From assembly GCA_964036195.1 (NCBI GenBank), contig OZ038454.1:19392315-19456314 (forward strand): a DNA stretch of 64,000 bases, in the 5' to 3' direction. The stretch comes from Sphaerolaimus hirsutus (lineage: Eukaryota; Nematoda; Chromadorea; Monhysterida; Sphaerolaimidae). Shown here piece after piece: positions 1 through 17,500 of the stretch (position 1 is its first letter; each line of letters begins with the position of its first letter). The position numbers were made by a program, and so were the translations under genes. The notes beneath the pieces are model-generated. The model was not told the DNA's origin, searched no databases, and was given only the letters and a program-made list of their open reading frames with translations.

Positions 1-592
1 GCTCCCAGATATGACCTAGTGTCAACATATATAGGTATATCAGACACTGGCAATACTCTGTGATGTTAAATATGACCATATAATGGCTGTGGAGCCATGG
101 GATAGCATTATAAGTGGTGATTTGTGTCAAAAATATCCATTTTTTGTCGACATATCGTTCGTATATTGCCTTATAGTCGAATGTTCGTGACTTCAGGTAA
201 AGTTTGGCACGGAATGGTGATCAAACAAGGTTATAAAAGGAGGTTGTTACTTTGGGAGTGAAGTTACACACTGTGGAGGTACATGGAAGCACATTACCTC
301 AATATTATATATTACAGCAACATATGTCAGCTTATTCACCCATGGTAGCACATAGAAATGGATGTTTTGATACTAAAAATGCAACAAAACCAATGAAAAC
401 AACCACCAATGTCAATTTGTGTGTGAAATTGCGCGCTTGCGCGCAAAAATTTTGCAAAATACCTAGTGCTTAGTACTAAAAATTTCGGCCGATGTTTTTT
501 TAAAAAAAAAAACATTTCGGAGGTCATGTTTTTTTTAAAAAAAAACGTTTTTTTTTTTAAAAAACGTTTAAAAAAAACATCGGCCAACCCTA
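1..592. mobile_element. hAT-like non-autonomous element, right part (family B, AAACGTTTT arrays)
   Basis: The left end lies outside the window. The sequence matches the complete copy at 51451-52125 over its whole length with only scattered substitutions. It ends in poly-A/T runs punctuated by ACGTTT and then the terminal CCAACCCTA. The following 8 bases (593-600, GTCACTGC) would be the target duplication, but the left copy cannot be seen. An internal GCGCGCTTGCGCGC palindrome lies at 431-444. The short open frame at 252-473 is conserved between the two copies, but nothing about it suggests a protein. Confidence 0.85.
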
Positions 593-1683
593 GTCACTGC
601 ATATAAATTTGATAATTTTTTAAGAACAACCCAAGTGTCCCAAACAAGTTCGCCACCCAACTGCATTATAAAAAATTGTTGTGAGAACATACCTGATATA
701 AAATTGAATCAGATATGAACCCTAGTTCTGCTCATTAAAATTTTTTCAGTAGGGCACCCACCCTGTCCCATAAACAGCAGATTGAAAATTTCACTTTAAA
801 CTAATTTTTTGTATCACACTTGAAAAGTTGGTTTACAAAGTTCACTAGGGGAGGGTCTAAGGTTCAAAGTTATGTAAACAACATAACCTTTAAAATGCTA
901 CCATAAGGAAATTTATTTGGGGTGAATGAAAAAGTGAAAATTTTGTCAAATTTTCTTCCTGAAATGACATCATTTTGACATCATAGAATTCAACCCAAGT
1001 AAATTTTCTCAAGGAAGCATTTTAGAGGTTATGTTGTTTACATAACTTTGAACCTTAGACCCTCCCCTAGTGAACTTTGTAAACCAACTTTTTAAGTGTG
1101 ATACAAAAAATTGGTTTCAAGTGAAATTTTCAGTCGGCTGTTTATGGGACAGGGTGGGTGCCCTAATGAAACAAATTTTTTTTGGCTGAAATAGTGTTCC
1201 AAACCGATTCATTTTTATATTAGGTATGTTGTTGCAACATTTTTAAATGCAGTTGGGTGATGAACTTGTTTTGGAGCACTTGGGCTGTTTTTAGAAAATG
1301 GTTAACTTTATATGCAGTGACCCATGCTTTAGTGGGTCGTTGGCAGCCGCCCCACTGGTGGATCGTGAAGGGGGTTGTTGGCAAGACATCCCCCAAATTT
1401 CAGCTTTATACCGCCATCACAGCTGGAGATATGGCTCTCATAGTGTAGCGAATCAAGTGGGTGGTGAACTTGTTTGGGACACCAAAAACGCCAAAAAAAT
1501 TGTTGCATATAGGGCGACCCACCCTGTAGTGAGTCGCCGCACCTCCCCCATTGTTGGGGAGTAGAGGGGTCTTACAACTTTATATATACAAAGTTTCAGT
1601 TTTATAACAACCCCATGGACGGAGATAGTGCATTCGAAGTGAAATAAAAAAATGGGTGGTGAACTTGTCCGGGAAGGTGTTTA
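593..1683. repeat. Fold-back repeats in WBP11 intron 1
   Basis: Two pieces are visible. 629-1284 is a long inverted repeat: the left arm begins CCCAAGTGTCCCAAACAAGT, the right arm ends with its imperfect complement, and the centre is near 955. 1290-1683 belongs to a family that ends in GGGAAGGTGTTT; related copies lie at 56456-56750 and 59650-60080. Short open frames here are not convincing as genes. Confidence 0.7.
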
Positions 1684-1754
1684 GGAATGTTGAATAACAC
1701 AATTGACCAAAATTTGGTTGGACGAAATGTCAACTAGTGTGGGCAATAACGCAC

Positions 1755-1944
1755 CCATTTGATCCAGTTTCTGCATTTGTTCAATCAACTCATCGGGATC
1801 CTTCGCCTTGAGGACCGCATGCCTGATGGCGACCCTCTGCTTTTTATTCCTTTTCAACTCCTTTTTGCGTTCCAATTTTCGCTGCACATCGGCCGGGTTC
1901 ATGCGCCGGCCGCCCTTGGTGTTCGAAGTTGGCCGCTTGCCCAT
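1755..1944 (-). CDS. WBP11: WBP11 (WW domain-binding protein 11), exon 1 only
   Basis: This is the amino-terminal exon of the splicing-associated nuclear protein WBP11 (also called SIPP1/NPWBP). It starts at the ATG on 1944-1942 and reads MGKRPTSNTKGGRRMNPADV, followed by a strongly basic stretch (KLERKKELKRNKKQR) and a KAKDPDELIEQMQKLDQM segment. This matches the conserved N-terminus of animal WBP11. A GTGCGT donor follows at 1754, in phase 1. Past the donor the frame reads into sequence unlike WBP11, so the boundary is well supported. The remaining exons would lie left of position 1. In vertebrates the protein binds WW-domain proteins and PP1 and acts in pre-mRNA splicing. Only about 63 residues are visible. 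Confidence 0.9.
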
Positions 1945-2015
1945 TTTTGTTTTTCGAATGTTTTTGGCGACCTCTGATTATGACCCTGATTTGAAATCAC
2001 GTTTTGGGTTATCGT

Positions 2016-2815
2016 AAAGACTATACCCGGTGCGCATGTAAACCCAGTGCATATGTAGACGGGGGCCAGGTACATATAAAGAATTTTTGAGCCGGGGTGG
2101 GGGTGTCTGCTTCGGAGGGCGGTAAACGGGGGTGGGGGGCTCAGCCCCCCTCAAATTTTACTTATATGGTGACGTAATGGCGTCATAGCTAGGGTTCAAA
2201 CGGGATCCCGATCCCGATCCCGTGAAATTCCGGGATTTAGCAGTCCCGATCCCGATCCCGAAACTTTTCAAATCCCGATCCCGATCCCGAGAAACTCCAA
2301 AGTCCGGGATCCCGATCCCGGAAAAACTAGTGGAAATTATCAAAAGTGAAAAAACGACGTTTTTGCATGTAAAAATGTGAACGCAAACCCCCAGCGTTCA
2401 TTTTATGCCACGTTTCTGGCTTCCAACAGTGTTTTTAGACCTTTATGAACAACTGTGATGCCAAAACATTGGCCAAAATCTCTATCCCAAGACCCCAATC
2501 CCGATCCCGAAAAAATGCCAATCCCGATCCCGATCCCGTGACCCCAATCCCGGCCAATCCCGATCCCGATCCCGTGACCCCAATCCCGGCCAATCCCGAT
2601 CCCGAAATCTCAAAAAACCAATCCCGATCCCGATCCCAAAAAGTCAATCCCGTTTGAACCCTAGTCATAGCACTGCAAAAATCGCTGACATTCGGTGTAT
2701 TTTGTGGACAATTGACAGTACGAGGACCGATTTACTTAAAAAATATATCAGTGATGGAATATTACGGTAAATTTGGTCTACATGTGCACTGGGTCTACAT
2801 GCGTACCAGCACAGA
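2016..2815. repeat. Composite repeat between RIOK2 and WBP11
   Basis: The edges carry the CATGTAAACCC / CATGTAGACC motif family (2030-2060 and 2770-2815), which is also seen at 28310-28835, 36863-37230 and inside 57331-58491. Inside is a degraded copy of the GAGCGGGGG / GGCTCAGCCCC family (2090-2180), and into that a GATCCC-array hAT element was inserted. No coding exon is apparent between 1945 and 3018. Confidence 0.55.
2190..2663. mobile_element. hAT-like element with GATCCC arrays
   Basis: The ends are TAGGGTTCAAACGGGATCCC and its complement, flanked by the perfect 8-bp duplication GTCATAGC (2182-2189 and 2664-2671). Both ends are built of repeated GGGATC/GATCCC hexamers in opposite orientation around a unique core of about 110 bp (2340-2450). 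Sister copies are at 54552-54985 (inverted) and 55077-55488. Confidence 0.92.
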
Positions 2816-3018
2816 CCCGTCGTATATTTCGGTGAAAATAATAATGATGTAAAGTAACACAAGCAAAATTGGGACTCTTTGAGACCGATTCCGGCAACAA
2901 AATATTCACATGATACTGGAAGGCACCAGATATTTCATTAAATAACACACTGCCATCAACATAAGTATCTATAAATAGTATCCAAAAAACAACAGTAGCG
3001 ACGAAAAACGTCAACAAA

Positions 3019-7780
<4,762 letters not shown>

Positions 7781-8591
7781 TTCTCTAGCCTACTGAGCAA
7801 CCGCAAGCTTCTTATATGGACAGTAGTGTTTGGATACGTGTATTAAATCAAAAATGCATATATTCTCGTTCGACGGTTTCTGTTGCCCGTTTTTTTAGAG
7901 ACTAAGGCGACGCGTGATCTTGTGAATTTGTCCCACTCAAACTGCTTGTGAGCTGAAACAACTGCGTTCTGGGTGTAACAAAGATTCTCTATTGGACAAG
8001 CTGTATCCAGATAATAGGCCTTCATCAAAAAAACATTGGAAACTTGGCAGCGAGCCAACTTGCATAAATTTTTGGATACAACAGCAAAAAGTGAAGTTAT
8101 CATAGCGTCGAATACTTTCTAGATTGATGCATTGGTCAGATTTAACGACGCAGTCACACATTTTCCACGATCACAGTCGAGTACCTTTGGTAATTTTAAT
8201 GAAATTCTGGTCGGGCCGGGTGAAACGTAACTCATTCGCAGATAAGAAAAAATAAATGACATGCTGGCTGTGGCTCGTGTGACGCCGTTTGGTACAGCAT
8301 CGACTTCGGTTTTGCAGTAGTGAATAAGTATTCTGATAGAGGATTTGTCGGCCGAACCAATTTGCAGTATCACAAACAACATTACGCCATACTTTCACCC
8401 ACAGAGTCATTTTTCCGCCACTGTCATATTGCACAAACAATTTGTCACTTGCGTCAGCTTGCTTCGTGTATTTATACAAAGACGAATAGACTAATCATTC
8501 ACACTTTCAGAAATGTAAGCTATTGCATGACCCGAGTTAATTTCGAGGCATCCCTGTGATAAAAATATATTCGGACGCGTCGTTCAGCACC
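7781..8591. promoter_or_regulatory. Intergenic gap between divergent RIOK2 and GTPBP1 starts
   Basis: Only 811 bp separate the two start codons, so this must hold both promoters and any 5' untranslated exons. I see no TATA box I would defend and no obvious CpG-rich block. No known repeat family is evident apart from short A/T tracts. A bidirectional promoter is inferred from geometry only. Confidence 0.4.
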
Positions 8592-11500
8592 ATGGAGCCG
8601 GAGGAGGTGCGCGGGTCGGCAGCGGCCGCGCTTTTCGCCGAATCAGACAACAACGATTATGTGGTCAGTTGTTCTTTTTGTTGGCAATTCAAATCGACGT
8701 GTACAGCGCGCGCTCAGTTTCACGCAAGGTTTTGGCATTGTGCCAAATCCGTAAAATTACACAGAACCCCGACGTTCCCGCGATCTCGCGCACCAGCTGC
8801 GACAACGGGCAACCAGACGACACTGCTGGCGCGTCGTTACCGGTCAATTCGTTGGCCGTGTCCAAGGTGTTCAGCAAGCTGGCGTTGTTCGAGCCTACCA
8901 GCGAAGAGGTGGAGCAGCTGTCGCAGACACTGCAAATTCGATTGAAGGATGGCTGCGGCGAGTGTCTGTACGAGGTGGGCGCGTCCGAGCTGTGCGATAG
9001 TTTCGGTTGGTGTCAATTTGGTGTTTGAAATAATGTTTAAATAATCGTTTAAAAAGAACTTTCAAAGGTTCAAAAATACGCGTTTTTCCATCCATATACA
9101 TTCGTATACCCAGTCGGCTTTCAGGCGCCTTTTTTACCATGCCCCGCCTTTTTTACAGGCATCAACCAACAGGAACTATCAGCATCAGAAGAAACGCTGC
9201 AGCAGTTGGCTCGCACGCTGGACGCAGTGTGCACGAAATTGCGAGACAAGGATACACCCGGACACGGGCTCACTGCGGATTTTCTGGTGCGGCGTAATGT
9301 GACCGACGATGATTTCATTGAGGTGTGTGTGAGCTTGGTTGAAACGTGACTGACCTTAATTCGACTGCCCATAGCAATTTCACAAGTCTGATGTCTATAA
9401 TCGATTAGAAAAAACCATGAAACTGGAAAATAGCTACAAAATTTTTAAGCACATACCCCAAATCCTTGAATAAGACCCCAGGGAGTTATTTTTTCGTCAG
9501 ACGTTTTGGAGGGGGGAGTTATTCGAGGGGGAGTTGTTTTTTCCTCACCTCTTAAACAGGAGGGAGTTATTCGAGGGGGGGTCTTATTCAAGGATTTGCG
9601 TTACATAGCTGGAAGCCAAAAATAGCTGGAAGTAATGTTTGCCTCGGTATATAAAAATAGCTCAGCGGCGTCTTTCGGTACATAGCCGGAGCTTTTTGGG
9701 GATAACCCCCCCCCTACTAAACCCCCTACTAAACCCCACATACCCCCTACTAAACCCCGCATACACCCCCCCCCCTTGAAAATCCACTCTCACTTTCTCC
9801 CGCCTCAGGTGCGCGTAGCAGTAGTAGGCAACGTGGACGCGGGCAAGTCGACCCTGTTGGGCGTGTTGACGCACGGCGAGCTGGACAACGGGCGCGGCCA
9901 CGCCAGACAGAAGCTCTTCAGACACAAGCACGAGATGGAGACCGGCAGGACATCTTCGGTGGGCAACGATATTTTGGGATTCGATGCCGGCGGGGAGGTG
10001 GTCAATAATCCGGATCCTCATGATGGAAAGTTGGATTGGACGTCGATTTGCAGGTGGGTGATTTTTCGAATCAAACCTTTATTTTTCATCTGGGTATTTT
10101 GACCCTCCCGGATGTTGGTTAGATAGCAATTTTTTTTTTTTGGGGGGGGGGGGTGTTCTCGAGGGTTTAATAGGTATAGACTTTTTCAAGGTGTTGAAAG
10201 CAGAAAAGGGGAAATTCGCTTTAAAATGGCGGAAATATAGCTAAAAATATGTATACAAGACTAAAATAGGTGAAAAACTATTTAAAAGGTATGAACATTT
10301 GTGATTTTGAGCAAAATTTCTCACATATCGCTCCAGATAAGTAGATAGCTGTGTGATTGGAGGGTTCGCTCATTCGAGACCCCTGTTTTTCATCCTGATG
10401 TAATTTCCATTTTTGTCACTTGAACGAACTAAAATTTCGAAATGTCCCCCCTCTACACGCGCAGAAACGCCGGCAAAGTGGTCACATTCATCGACTTGGC
10501 GGGCCACGAGAAGTACCTGAAGACGACCATCTTCGGCATGACGGGCCACCTGCCGCACTTCGCCATGCTCATGGTGGGCGCCAACGCGGGGGTCATTGGC
10601 ACCACCAAGGAGCACTTGGGCTTGGCGCTGGCGCTTAGTGTGCCTGTTTTTGTGGTTGTTACTAAGGTTCGATGGGAAGATGGGATGGATGTTTGAGTTT
10701 TGGGTGATTTCTTTGTTTGTTTGTTTTTAGCTTCATCGGTATCGGTGTCAGAATGTAAATATTTTTCGTTTACTAGCGTGATCTCGGCTAGGGATGGAAA
10801 AACGAGTTTTTTTCCAACGACCCGTTTCAAACAAAACGCTTGTTTTAAATAAAAACTTTTTTCTATAGGCCCCAGATAATTGCTGATTGTTGATCGTGTC
10901 GTGATTTAGGTCCAAGTGAACCTCCAGGTTTTATTTTTTTTGTATCAAGTCACTTTGGATCGGAATAATCCAGTACATGTAATTTCCCGCACATCGTAAA
11001 CATGATCGGCTTTCAGGTGGACATGTGCCCGGCACCAGTGTTGGCCGAGACGTTGAAACACCTGCAGAAGTTGCTGCGGTCGCCCGGCTGCAGGAAGTTG
11101 CCCGTCATGGTGGCCACCATGGACGACGTCGTTGTGGCTGCTAACAACTTCACATCGGAAAGGTGAATTAAATTATGTTGTAAGAGAAGGCTAATGCGTT
11201 GCGAGTGACGTTTCCCACTGTGGAAGTATGTAGGGTATAATATACTACAGTAGTATATCACGGCTTTTTATTACACACAATGGCATGCAGAAATGACACA
11301 AAAAATTCCACAAAAGCAATGAAAACAACCACCAATATCAATTTGCAGTGTGAAATTGCGAGTATGTGCACTAAAAATTGCGAAATACCTTGTGAATAAG
11401 TGAGACCGTTAAAAAAATTCGACTCCGTTTTAAAAAAACGGTTTCGACGCATGCGGTTTTTGCAAAGCGTTTTTAAAACCGCTGGGGAAAAAACGCCGGC

Positions 11501-14500
11501 CAAGTAAGACTGACATTGCTTCGTTGACTCATCGGCGTGTAAATATATGCCAAACTATCACCGAACCTTCTCAGCCCTCCCCGACTTTCAGGATCTGCCC
11601 AATTTTCCAAGTGTCCAACGTGACGGGCCACAACGTGCCCTTGGTGCGGTCGTTCCTGAATCTGTTGCCGGTGCGCGCGGGCGCCAGCGAGAACGAGCCG
11701 GCCGAGTTTCAGATCGACGACACTTACTGGGTGGACGGCGTGGGCACCGTGGTCAGCGGCACGTGTTTGAGGGGCATGATACGGTCGGTTTTTTGTGGGT
11801 TGGTGTGGGTGTGTTATTTCGGGCCGGTTTCGCAAGTGGAGGAGTAATATGGCACTTTACAAGTGGAAAGTGAAATGAGAAGTGGGAATTGAAATGAGAG
11901 GTAAAACGAGAAGTGAGAAGTGGGAATTGAAATGAGACGTAAAACGAGAAATGAGAAGTGAATTCAGAAGTCAGGAAGATGAGAAGAAAATGTTTATAAC
12001 TTTTTACTTATTTCACTTCTCACTGCTCATTTTAGTTATCATTCTTCAAATGGTTTATCACTTCTCACTCCACTCTTCACACCTCATTTTACTTCTCACA
12101 TTTCAAATGTTGTTTTACTTATCCACTCGCGGAATTGACCCATTTTCCCAAGATAAATTGATCACACAACAACGCTCTTGCAGCGTGAACGACACGCTAT
12201 TATTGGGGCCGGACGCATTCGGCCGCTTTGTACCCGCACCGGTGAAGTCGATACATCGAAAGCGATTACCAGTCAAGGATCTCAGGGCTGGCCAGACTGC
12301 TAGCTTTTCGTTGAGGTAAATCCTTTTTCTGTTTTATTTTGGTTCGAAGGCAAATGGCACACTTTTTTTATTAGTATTGGCTTTTGTTTCAATTCGCGCG
12401 CGCAGCCTTTCAATTCCACATTCGAAATTTTTGGCACGATTGAGAAATAAATATGAGTAATCATCATAATTTGTCGACGCAAACGGTTCATCCGTGTCAT
12501 TATTATTACTTTGACTGAAAAAAACGTATTTTTCCATTCTAAAAAGTTCGAATGAGGGAGCAAAAGTGCAGCTAAATTGCACATCGATCGCGCATGTCAT
12601 ATAGGATCACAAATATCTAACTGCAGTCTAGTTTTCACGCTTTAGGCTCAAGTAAGTGATCGGTAACTCCTTCCTATATATAGTGCGTAGGGTCGATACT
12701 CAGCATTATTGAACCACCGGTTGTCCTAGTGTTCGATGACTGCGCGGAGACAATTTTTGGCACACGGCCAGGTTTTGCGCACGCCTATGCTCGCGCACAC
12801 ATACAACACACGAAACCGCACACCAGACTTTTTTATTTTTATTTTATGGATTTTGCGATTATATAAGGTACATACGGTGTTGGTGGTGCGTTTTTTGCCT
12901 TGGGGGAGGATGCTGGCATTGAAAATAGGTAGAAAATCGCTTTCCCGGGTGTATGTCTATTTGATTAAACCGGTTTTGTAGGTTAGGGTTCATGGCTGTT
13001 CAATACAATCGTAAAAAGGCTAAAAATATTAGCTAAAAAATAGATGCAATCGTTAAAACAGCGTAAAAATAATCAGTATGGATTGTCTGTAGTAGCACCG
13101 CCCCTTTACTGATCACATGCACCCACCTTAGTTTCCCTGCTAATGTCGGATCTGGATCTGTCGGCATCTTTTCCATCACCGTGTTCGACACTTTTCTTTT
13201 TTCTGTCGCGAGGAGTGGCAATTTTTTCATCGCGAAATGTGGTACTTTTGTCGTTTCCGTCGCGATGCGTGATACTTTTGTCTTTCCCATTAAAGGGCGT
13301 GGCACTTTTCTCTGGCGTGGTGTGGTCTTTTCCGCCGTGGTCCTTTGCATTTTTGACTTTTCCATCACGAAGGGCGGCAATTCTCTCTTTTCCATCACCG
13401 GGGGTGGCAGATTTGTTTTTTACATCAGGCTTCTTTGTGCCCTCTTTGGGTGTAATTGTGACAGGTTTGTCTTTCCCCTCTCCGGGGGTGCCAATTTTGT
13501 CTTTCCCCTCTTTGATGGTGCCAATTTTGTCTTTCCCCTCTCCATGGGTGCCAATTTTGTCTTTATCCTTGCTTGCTGTGGCTGGTGGTTTCATCCGGCT
13601 GTCCTGGGTGCACTCGTCCGGGGTCGCGGGCGGCTTAATCAGGCTCGCCTCCTCGCTGAAGCACGAGTTTTGCGCTGTGGTGAGATTGAGCGACGTTTTC
13701 GAGCGGGATTGGGTTTGAGGGTTCGGGATGGGAACTTTGTAGTTTCGGGTTTCGGCGTTGAAGGGTATAGTGGGTGGGTTTTGTAGGTGGATTGTAGGGA
13801 TTCAAACTTCCAGATACTAAACTAATGACATTTGTGACTAGATAGGTAGATGACCGCATTTATTTTGCTTTCAGTGTCAGTATTTGCGCTCTAGTGTACG
13901 TTTTATCTAAATAGAAACGTTGACCTTGTTTGTACCAATTCAGCAAGTGGAGAAATAAAAAACATTTTATAAGTGAGAAGTAAAAAAGTAAGGTAAATTT
14001 ATAAGGGAAAAGTAAATTTATAAATGGTAAATTTACTTGTCTTTCAACTTTTATCTTCTCATTCATAAAAATGTTTTTTTTCTATTTCTCCATTTGTGGA
14101 ATGGACCCCTGAACTACAGGGGTGGTCCGCAGGGCTCTTGTGAATTCGACCCCCGGTGTGAACCCGCACGAGCGTAAAAATCCTGGCGACCCCTGCAGAG
14201 CTGGAACTTGAGGAACGAGCTGAAATGACCGGGCTCAGACGGATTACCGACTCCAAAGTTCCGATCCCGATCCACAAATAAAAATTCAGAAACCTTATTA
14301 TCTTACAACAATTCACAAATATAAATAGACAAACTCGATCCCCGACAAAGTGTCGGGATACTTCACGCTCAATCCGGGTCCCTACACCCCAGTCCCGACA
14401 AATTCGAATGCCATTCCCGATCCCGAAAACTCGCTTCCGTTTGAACCCGATTTTGGCGATCGGAATCGAGTTCCCAGTTGAATCCCACTTGCTGTTGATT

Positions 14501-17500
14501 TTTTTCACGTTTTTACTTTTACAAATAGTTTTTTCTTCGATGATTTCATATACTCATTCAAAGTGCACACTTCACTGCCAATGGGCACGAATATTTCTCT
14601 TGTCATATGCGTATGGGTTTCGCACCCAGTTAATCGGGTAAGCTCAATGGGTTCCGAATAGCTTACATTCCAACGCGCGCGGCACCGGCGGCGCCTTCGC
14701 TGGTTCGGCTGGTTTCCCCTCCTCTACCTGTGTGTTTGCAATTATGTTGATTGATGTGTCCATTTATTAAGTAGGGGTTCAGCAGGGCCAGATAACAAAT
14801 TTCGAACAGTGGTGCTTGGACTGAGGCGAGAGAAGCATCTATTTATTCCATTTACTGCACAAAATTTGTCTCAGTCCCCCCCCTCAAAAGTCCAAATCGC
14901 CCAGCTATTCGGAGCTAATTTTGCCCCAATTTTTTCTTAATTTCCATGACTTTTTGTCTATTTTCACCTTCAAAATCACAACCTAGTTCAAGTGTCTTAT
15001 TGCCTATTTTTTGCAATATACAGGGTGCGGCAATTTAGACCAACGCTTTAGATTTTGAATAACTTGACAATGGGTGGTCGGATGAAAGTCAAAATTTAGG
15101 AGAACATTAATAACTAAATAGGAAGGTTCCCTCCAAATATGGCTGCGATAGATCCAAACAATCACAAGTTATTCAGGCAATTGTAATATGTTATTTATAA
15201 TTGTTACTCTACCACCACCTCGTGATACGGTTCAAATGGGATCGAGTTTGGGGGTGGGATCGAGATTGGCATTGGCATCCAGGGACGTACGCAGGATTTT
15301 TGAGCGGGGGGGGGCGGATTGTATACGGAGCCCGGCGAACGGGGGGGGGGCGGCGCCCCCCCCCCAAAAAAAATTTTGCCCTATAGTAAAGGAATAGAGC
15401 CATGGCGCTGGCGCCATTTTTAGGCGCCAGCGCCATGGCAGTATTGGCGTTGGCGTTGGCGACAACGTCTACCATGTAGGTATCTATACCTATATATGGT
15501 ACTAGGTCCGCTTTTGGCACTGTTGGACACTTTTCTAGTGCAATTTGACGCTTGAAAATACATATTAAAGAATGGGGTGGGGATTTGCGCGCTTGCGCGC
15601 AAAAAATTTTTTAAAGTGCCTACAAGTTCGCCTCAGAAAAGTGGCATTTCTGGCAAATTTTTCTGTCCGGCCCGGGAACGGGGGAGGGGCCGCCCCCCCC
15701 GCCCCCCCCTGCGTACGTCCTTGTTGGCATCTCTTTTTCTTGTCGCAGCAGCGCACCCAGGGACGTATCCAGGATTTTTGAGCGGGGGGGGGCTGCTTGT
15801 TTACGGAGGCCGGCGAGGGGGGGGGGGCTCAGCCCCCCCCCTAAAATCTTAGCTACATAGTGGCGGAATGGCGCCATGGCGCTGGCACCATTAGTAGGCG
15901 CCACACCATGGCGCCATTGGCGTTGGCGCCAGCGCCATGGAACACTGTATTTGTATGTAGATATACATACAAAACAGCAAAAAGCATGACATCGAGTGTA
16001 TTTATAACGATTTGCGGCACTATGGAGCAAATCTGATGATAATACCATATGTCTGGTGAAGAATGCGCGCTTGCGCGCAAAAATTTTTACGCTGACGTTG
16101 AAAAAAGTCGCATTTTCCGGTCACTTTCTAGTCTCGCCCCGGGAGGGCGGGGGCTGCAGCCCCCCCGCCCCCCCCCTGGATACGGCCCTGAGCGCACCTG
16201 AATGCGTGCGTGCGCGACACTAATCCGCCTTGCCGATAAGGCGCTCCACACGCTGGAAACGCTGGAATGTCAACTGGTTTGGAGTCAATTCATTTTAGCT
16301 AAATTTAGGTAGCAGGATTATTTTCAAGTGCATATGTGGCAATGTCGAAAAGGTTTCGCGACCCATAAACGAAAATCTTGATGAAAACCATTCGACCAGT
16401 TGACATTGGGATGTCAACTGATGTCAACTGCACCAACCGGTTTTCATCAAGATTTCAGTTTATGGGTTGCGAAACCATGTTCAAATCACATGGCAATATT
16501 GATTCCGTTTCGACATTGCCGCATGTGCACTTGAAATTGTCATGCAACCAAAATTGAGCTAAAATCGAGTTGACACTGAAACCAGTTGACATTCCAGCTT
16601 GTGGAGCGCCTAAGAAATCGGAGGGCTAAAGCGATGGGTCTAAAGCAACGTGGTCGTAGAACAACGATTATTGGTGTTTGCGTGAATAACTCTTGAACCA
16701 GTGAAGCGATCGCAGCCATATCTTGTGCAAACCTTTCCCATTTAGATATTAATGTTCACCCAAATTTTGACGTTAATCCGACCACCCAGTATCAAGTTAT
16801 TCAAAATCTAAAGCGTTGGTCTATATTACCGCACTCTGTATGTCTCTGTATATTTTGGCTATATTTCCCCTATTTTTAGCTATTTTCCCCTATTTTTAGC
16901 CATATCCCCTATTTTTAGCTATTTTACCTCCATTTCCGCATTCTACACCTATCAAAAGACAATAGCCAATTCTACACCTATAAAAAACCTTGCCCCCACC
17001 CGGGCACATAAATTCACCGTCTGAGCGCTGGCGTCCGACTGCCGTGCGGACGTGTTTTCGGGCGGGTTGCCCCCGGGCACGGTGCTCGTCTGCGTCGCCA
17101 TGGTCGGCCTGTTCGAGGGTGACGTCATGGCAGGGGGGTTGGATGGGTTCACGTTGCCCGGCTTTTTTGGTGACACCTTTATGGGTCCCGCGACACCAGG
17201 ACCTGGCGGTTTGGCTGCGTTGCCGGGTGGTCTGCGATGCGACGCGCCCTGTTATGCGTATAGTCTACTGATGGTACCTAGGCATTGTAATGAAATCTAC
17301 CGTATCCCGTCTGAATAAACGAACATACATCAAAAACTCCTTATCGGAGCAGATGACATTGGTCCCACTTTGGGTAAGTTTGGTGCGCAATTTTCCACGT
17401 AACCTTGTTCATCTAATTGGAAATGTTTAACAAAAAAGTATTGAGACCCATTATTCATCAAAATACGGTAGAATTCATTGTATAGCGCTCTATCTATCCA

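Larger units (their letters stand above)
15021..16838. mobile_element. Mariner-like MITE (CAGGGTGCGGCAATTTAG ends) broken by three later insertions
   Basis: The left end CAGGGTGCGGCAATTTAGAC and the right end (complement of CAGAGTGCGGTAATATAGAC) both continue into AACGCTTTAGATTTTGAATA. A TA lies on each side (15019-15020, 16839-16840), as expected for Tc1/mariner-type elements. About 700 bp remain once the nested elements at 15280-15723, 15758-16190 and 16230-16609 are removed. Confidence 0.75.

Noticed and set aside
336..587. Open frame on the minus strand through the ACGTTTT arrays
   Set aside because: It is composed of Phe/Lys runs from the poly-A/T array of a hAT element; low complexity, no start context.
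13143..13786. Plus-strand frames over the nested gene's repeat exon
   Set aside because: They are the mirror of the Lys/Gly/Asp repeats (Phe/Ser/Pro-rich); the minus frame joins to upstream exons.
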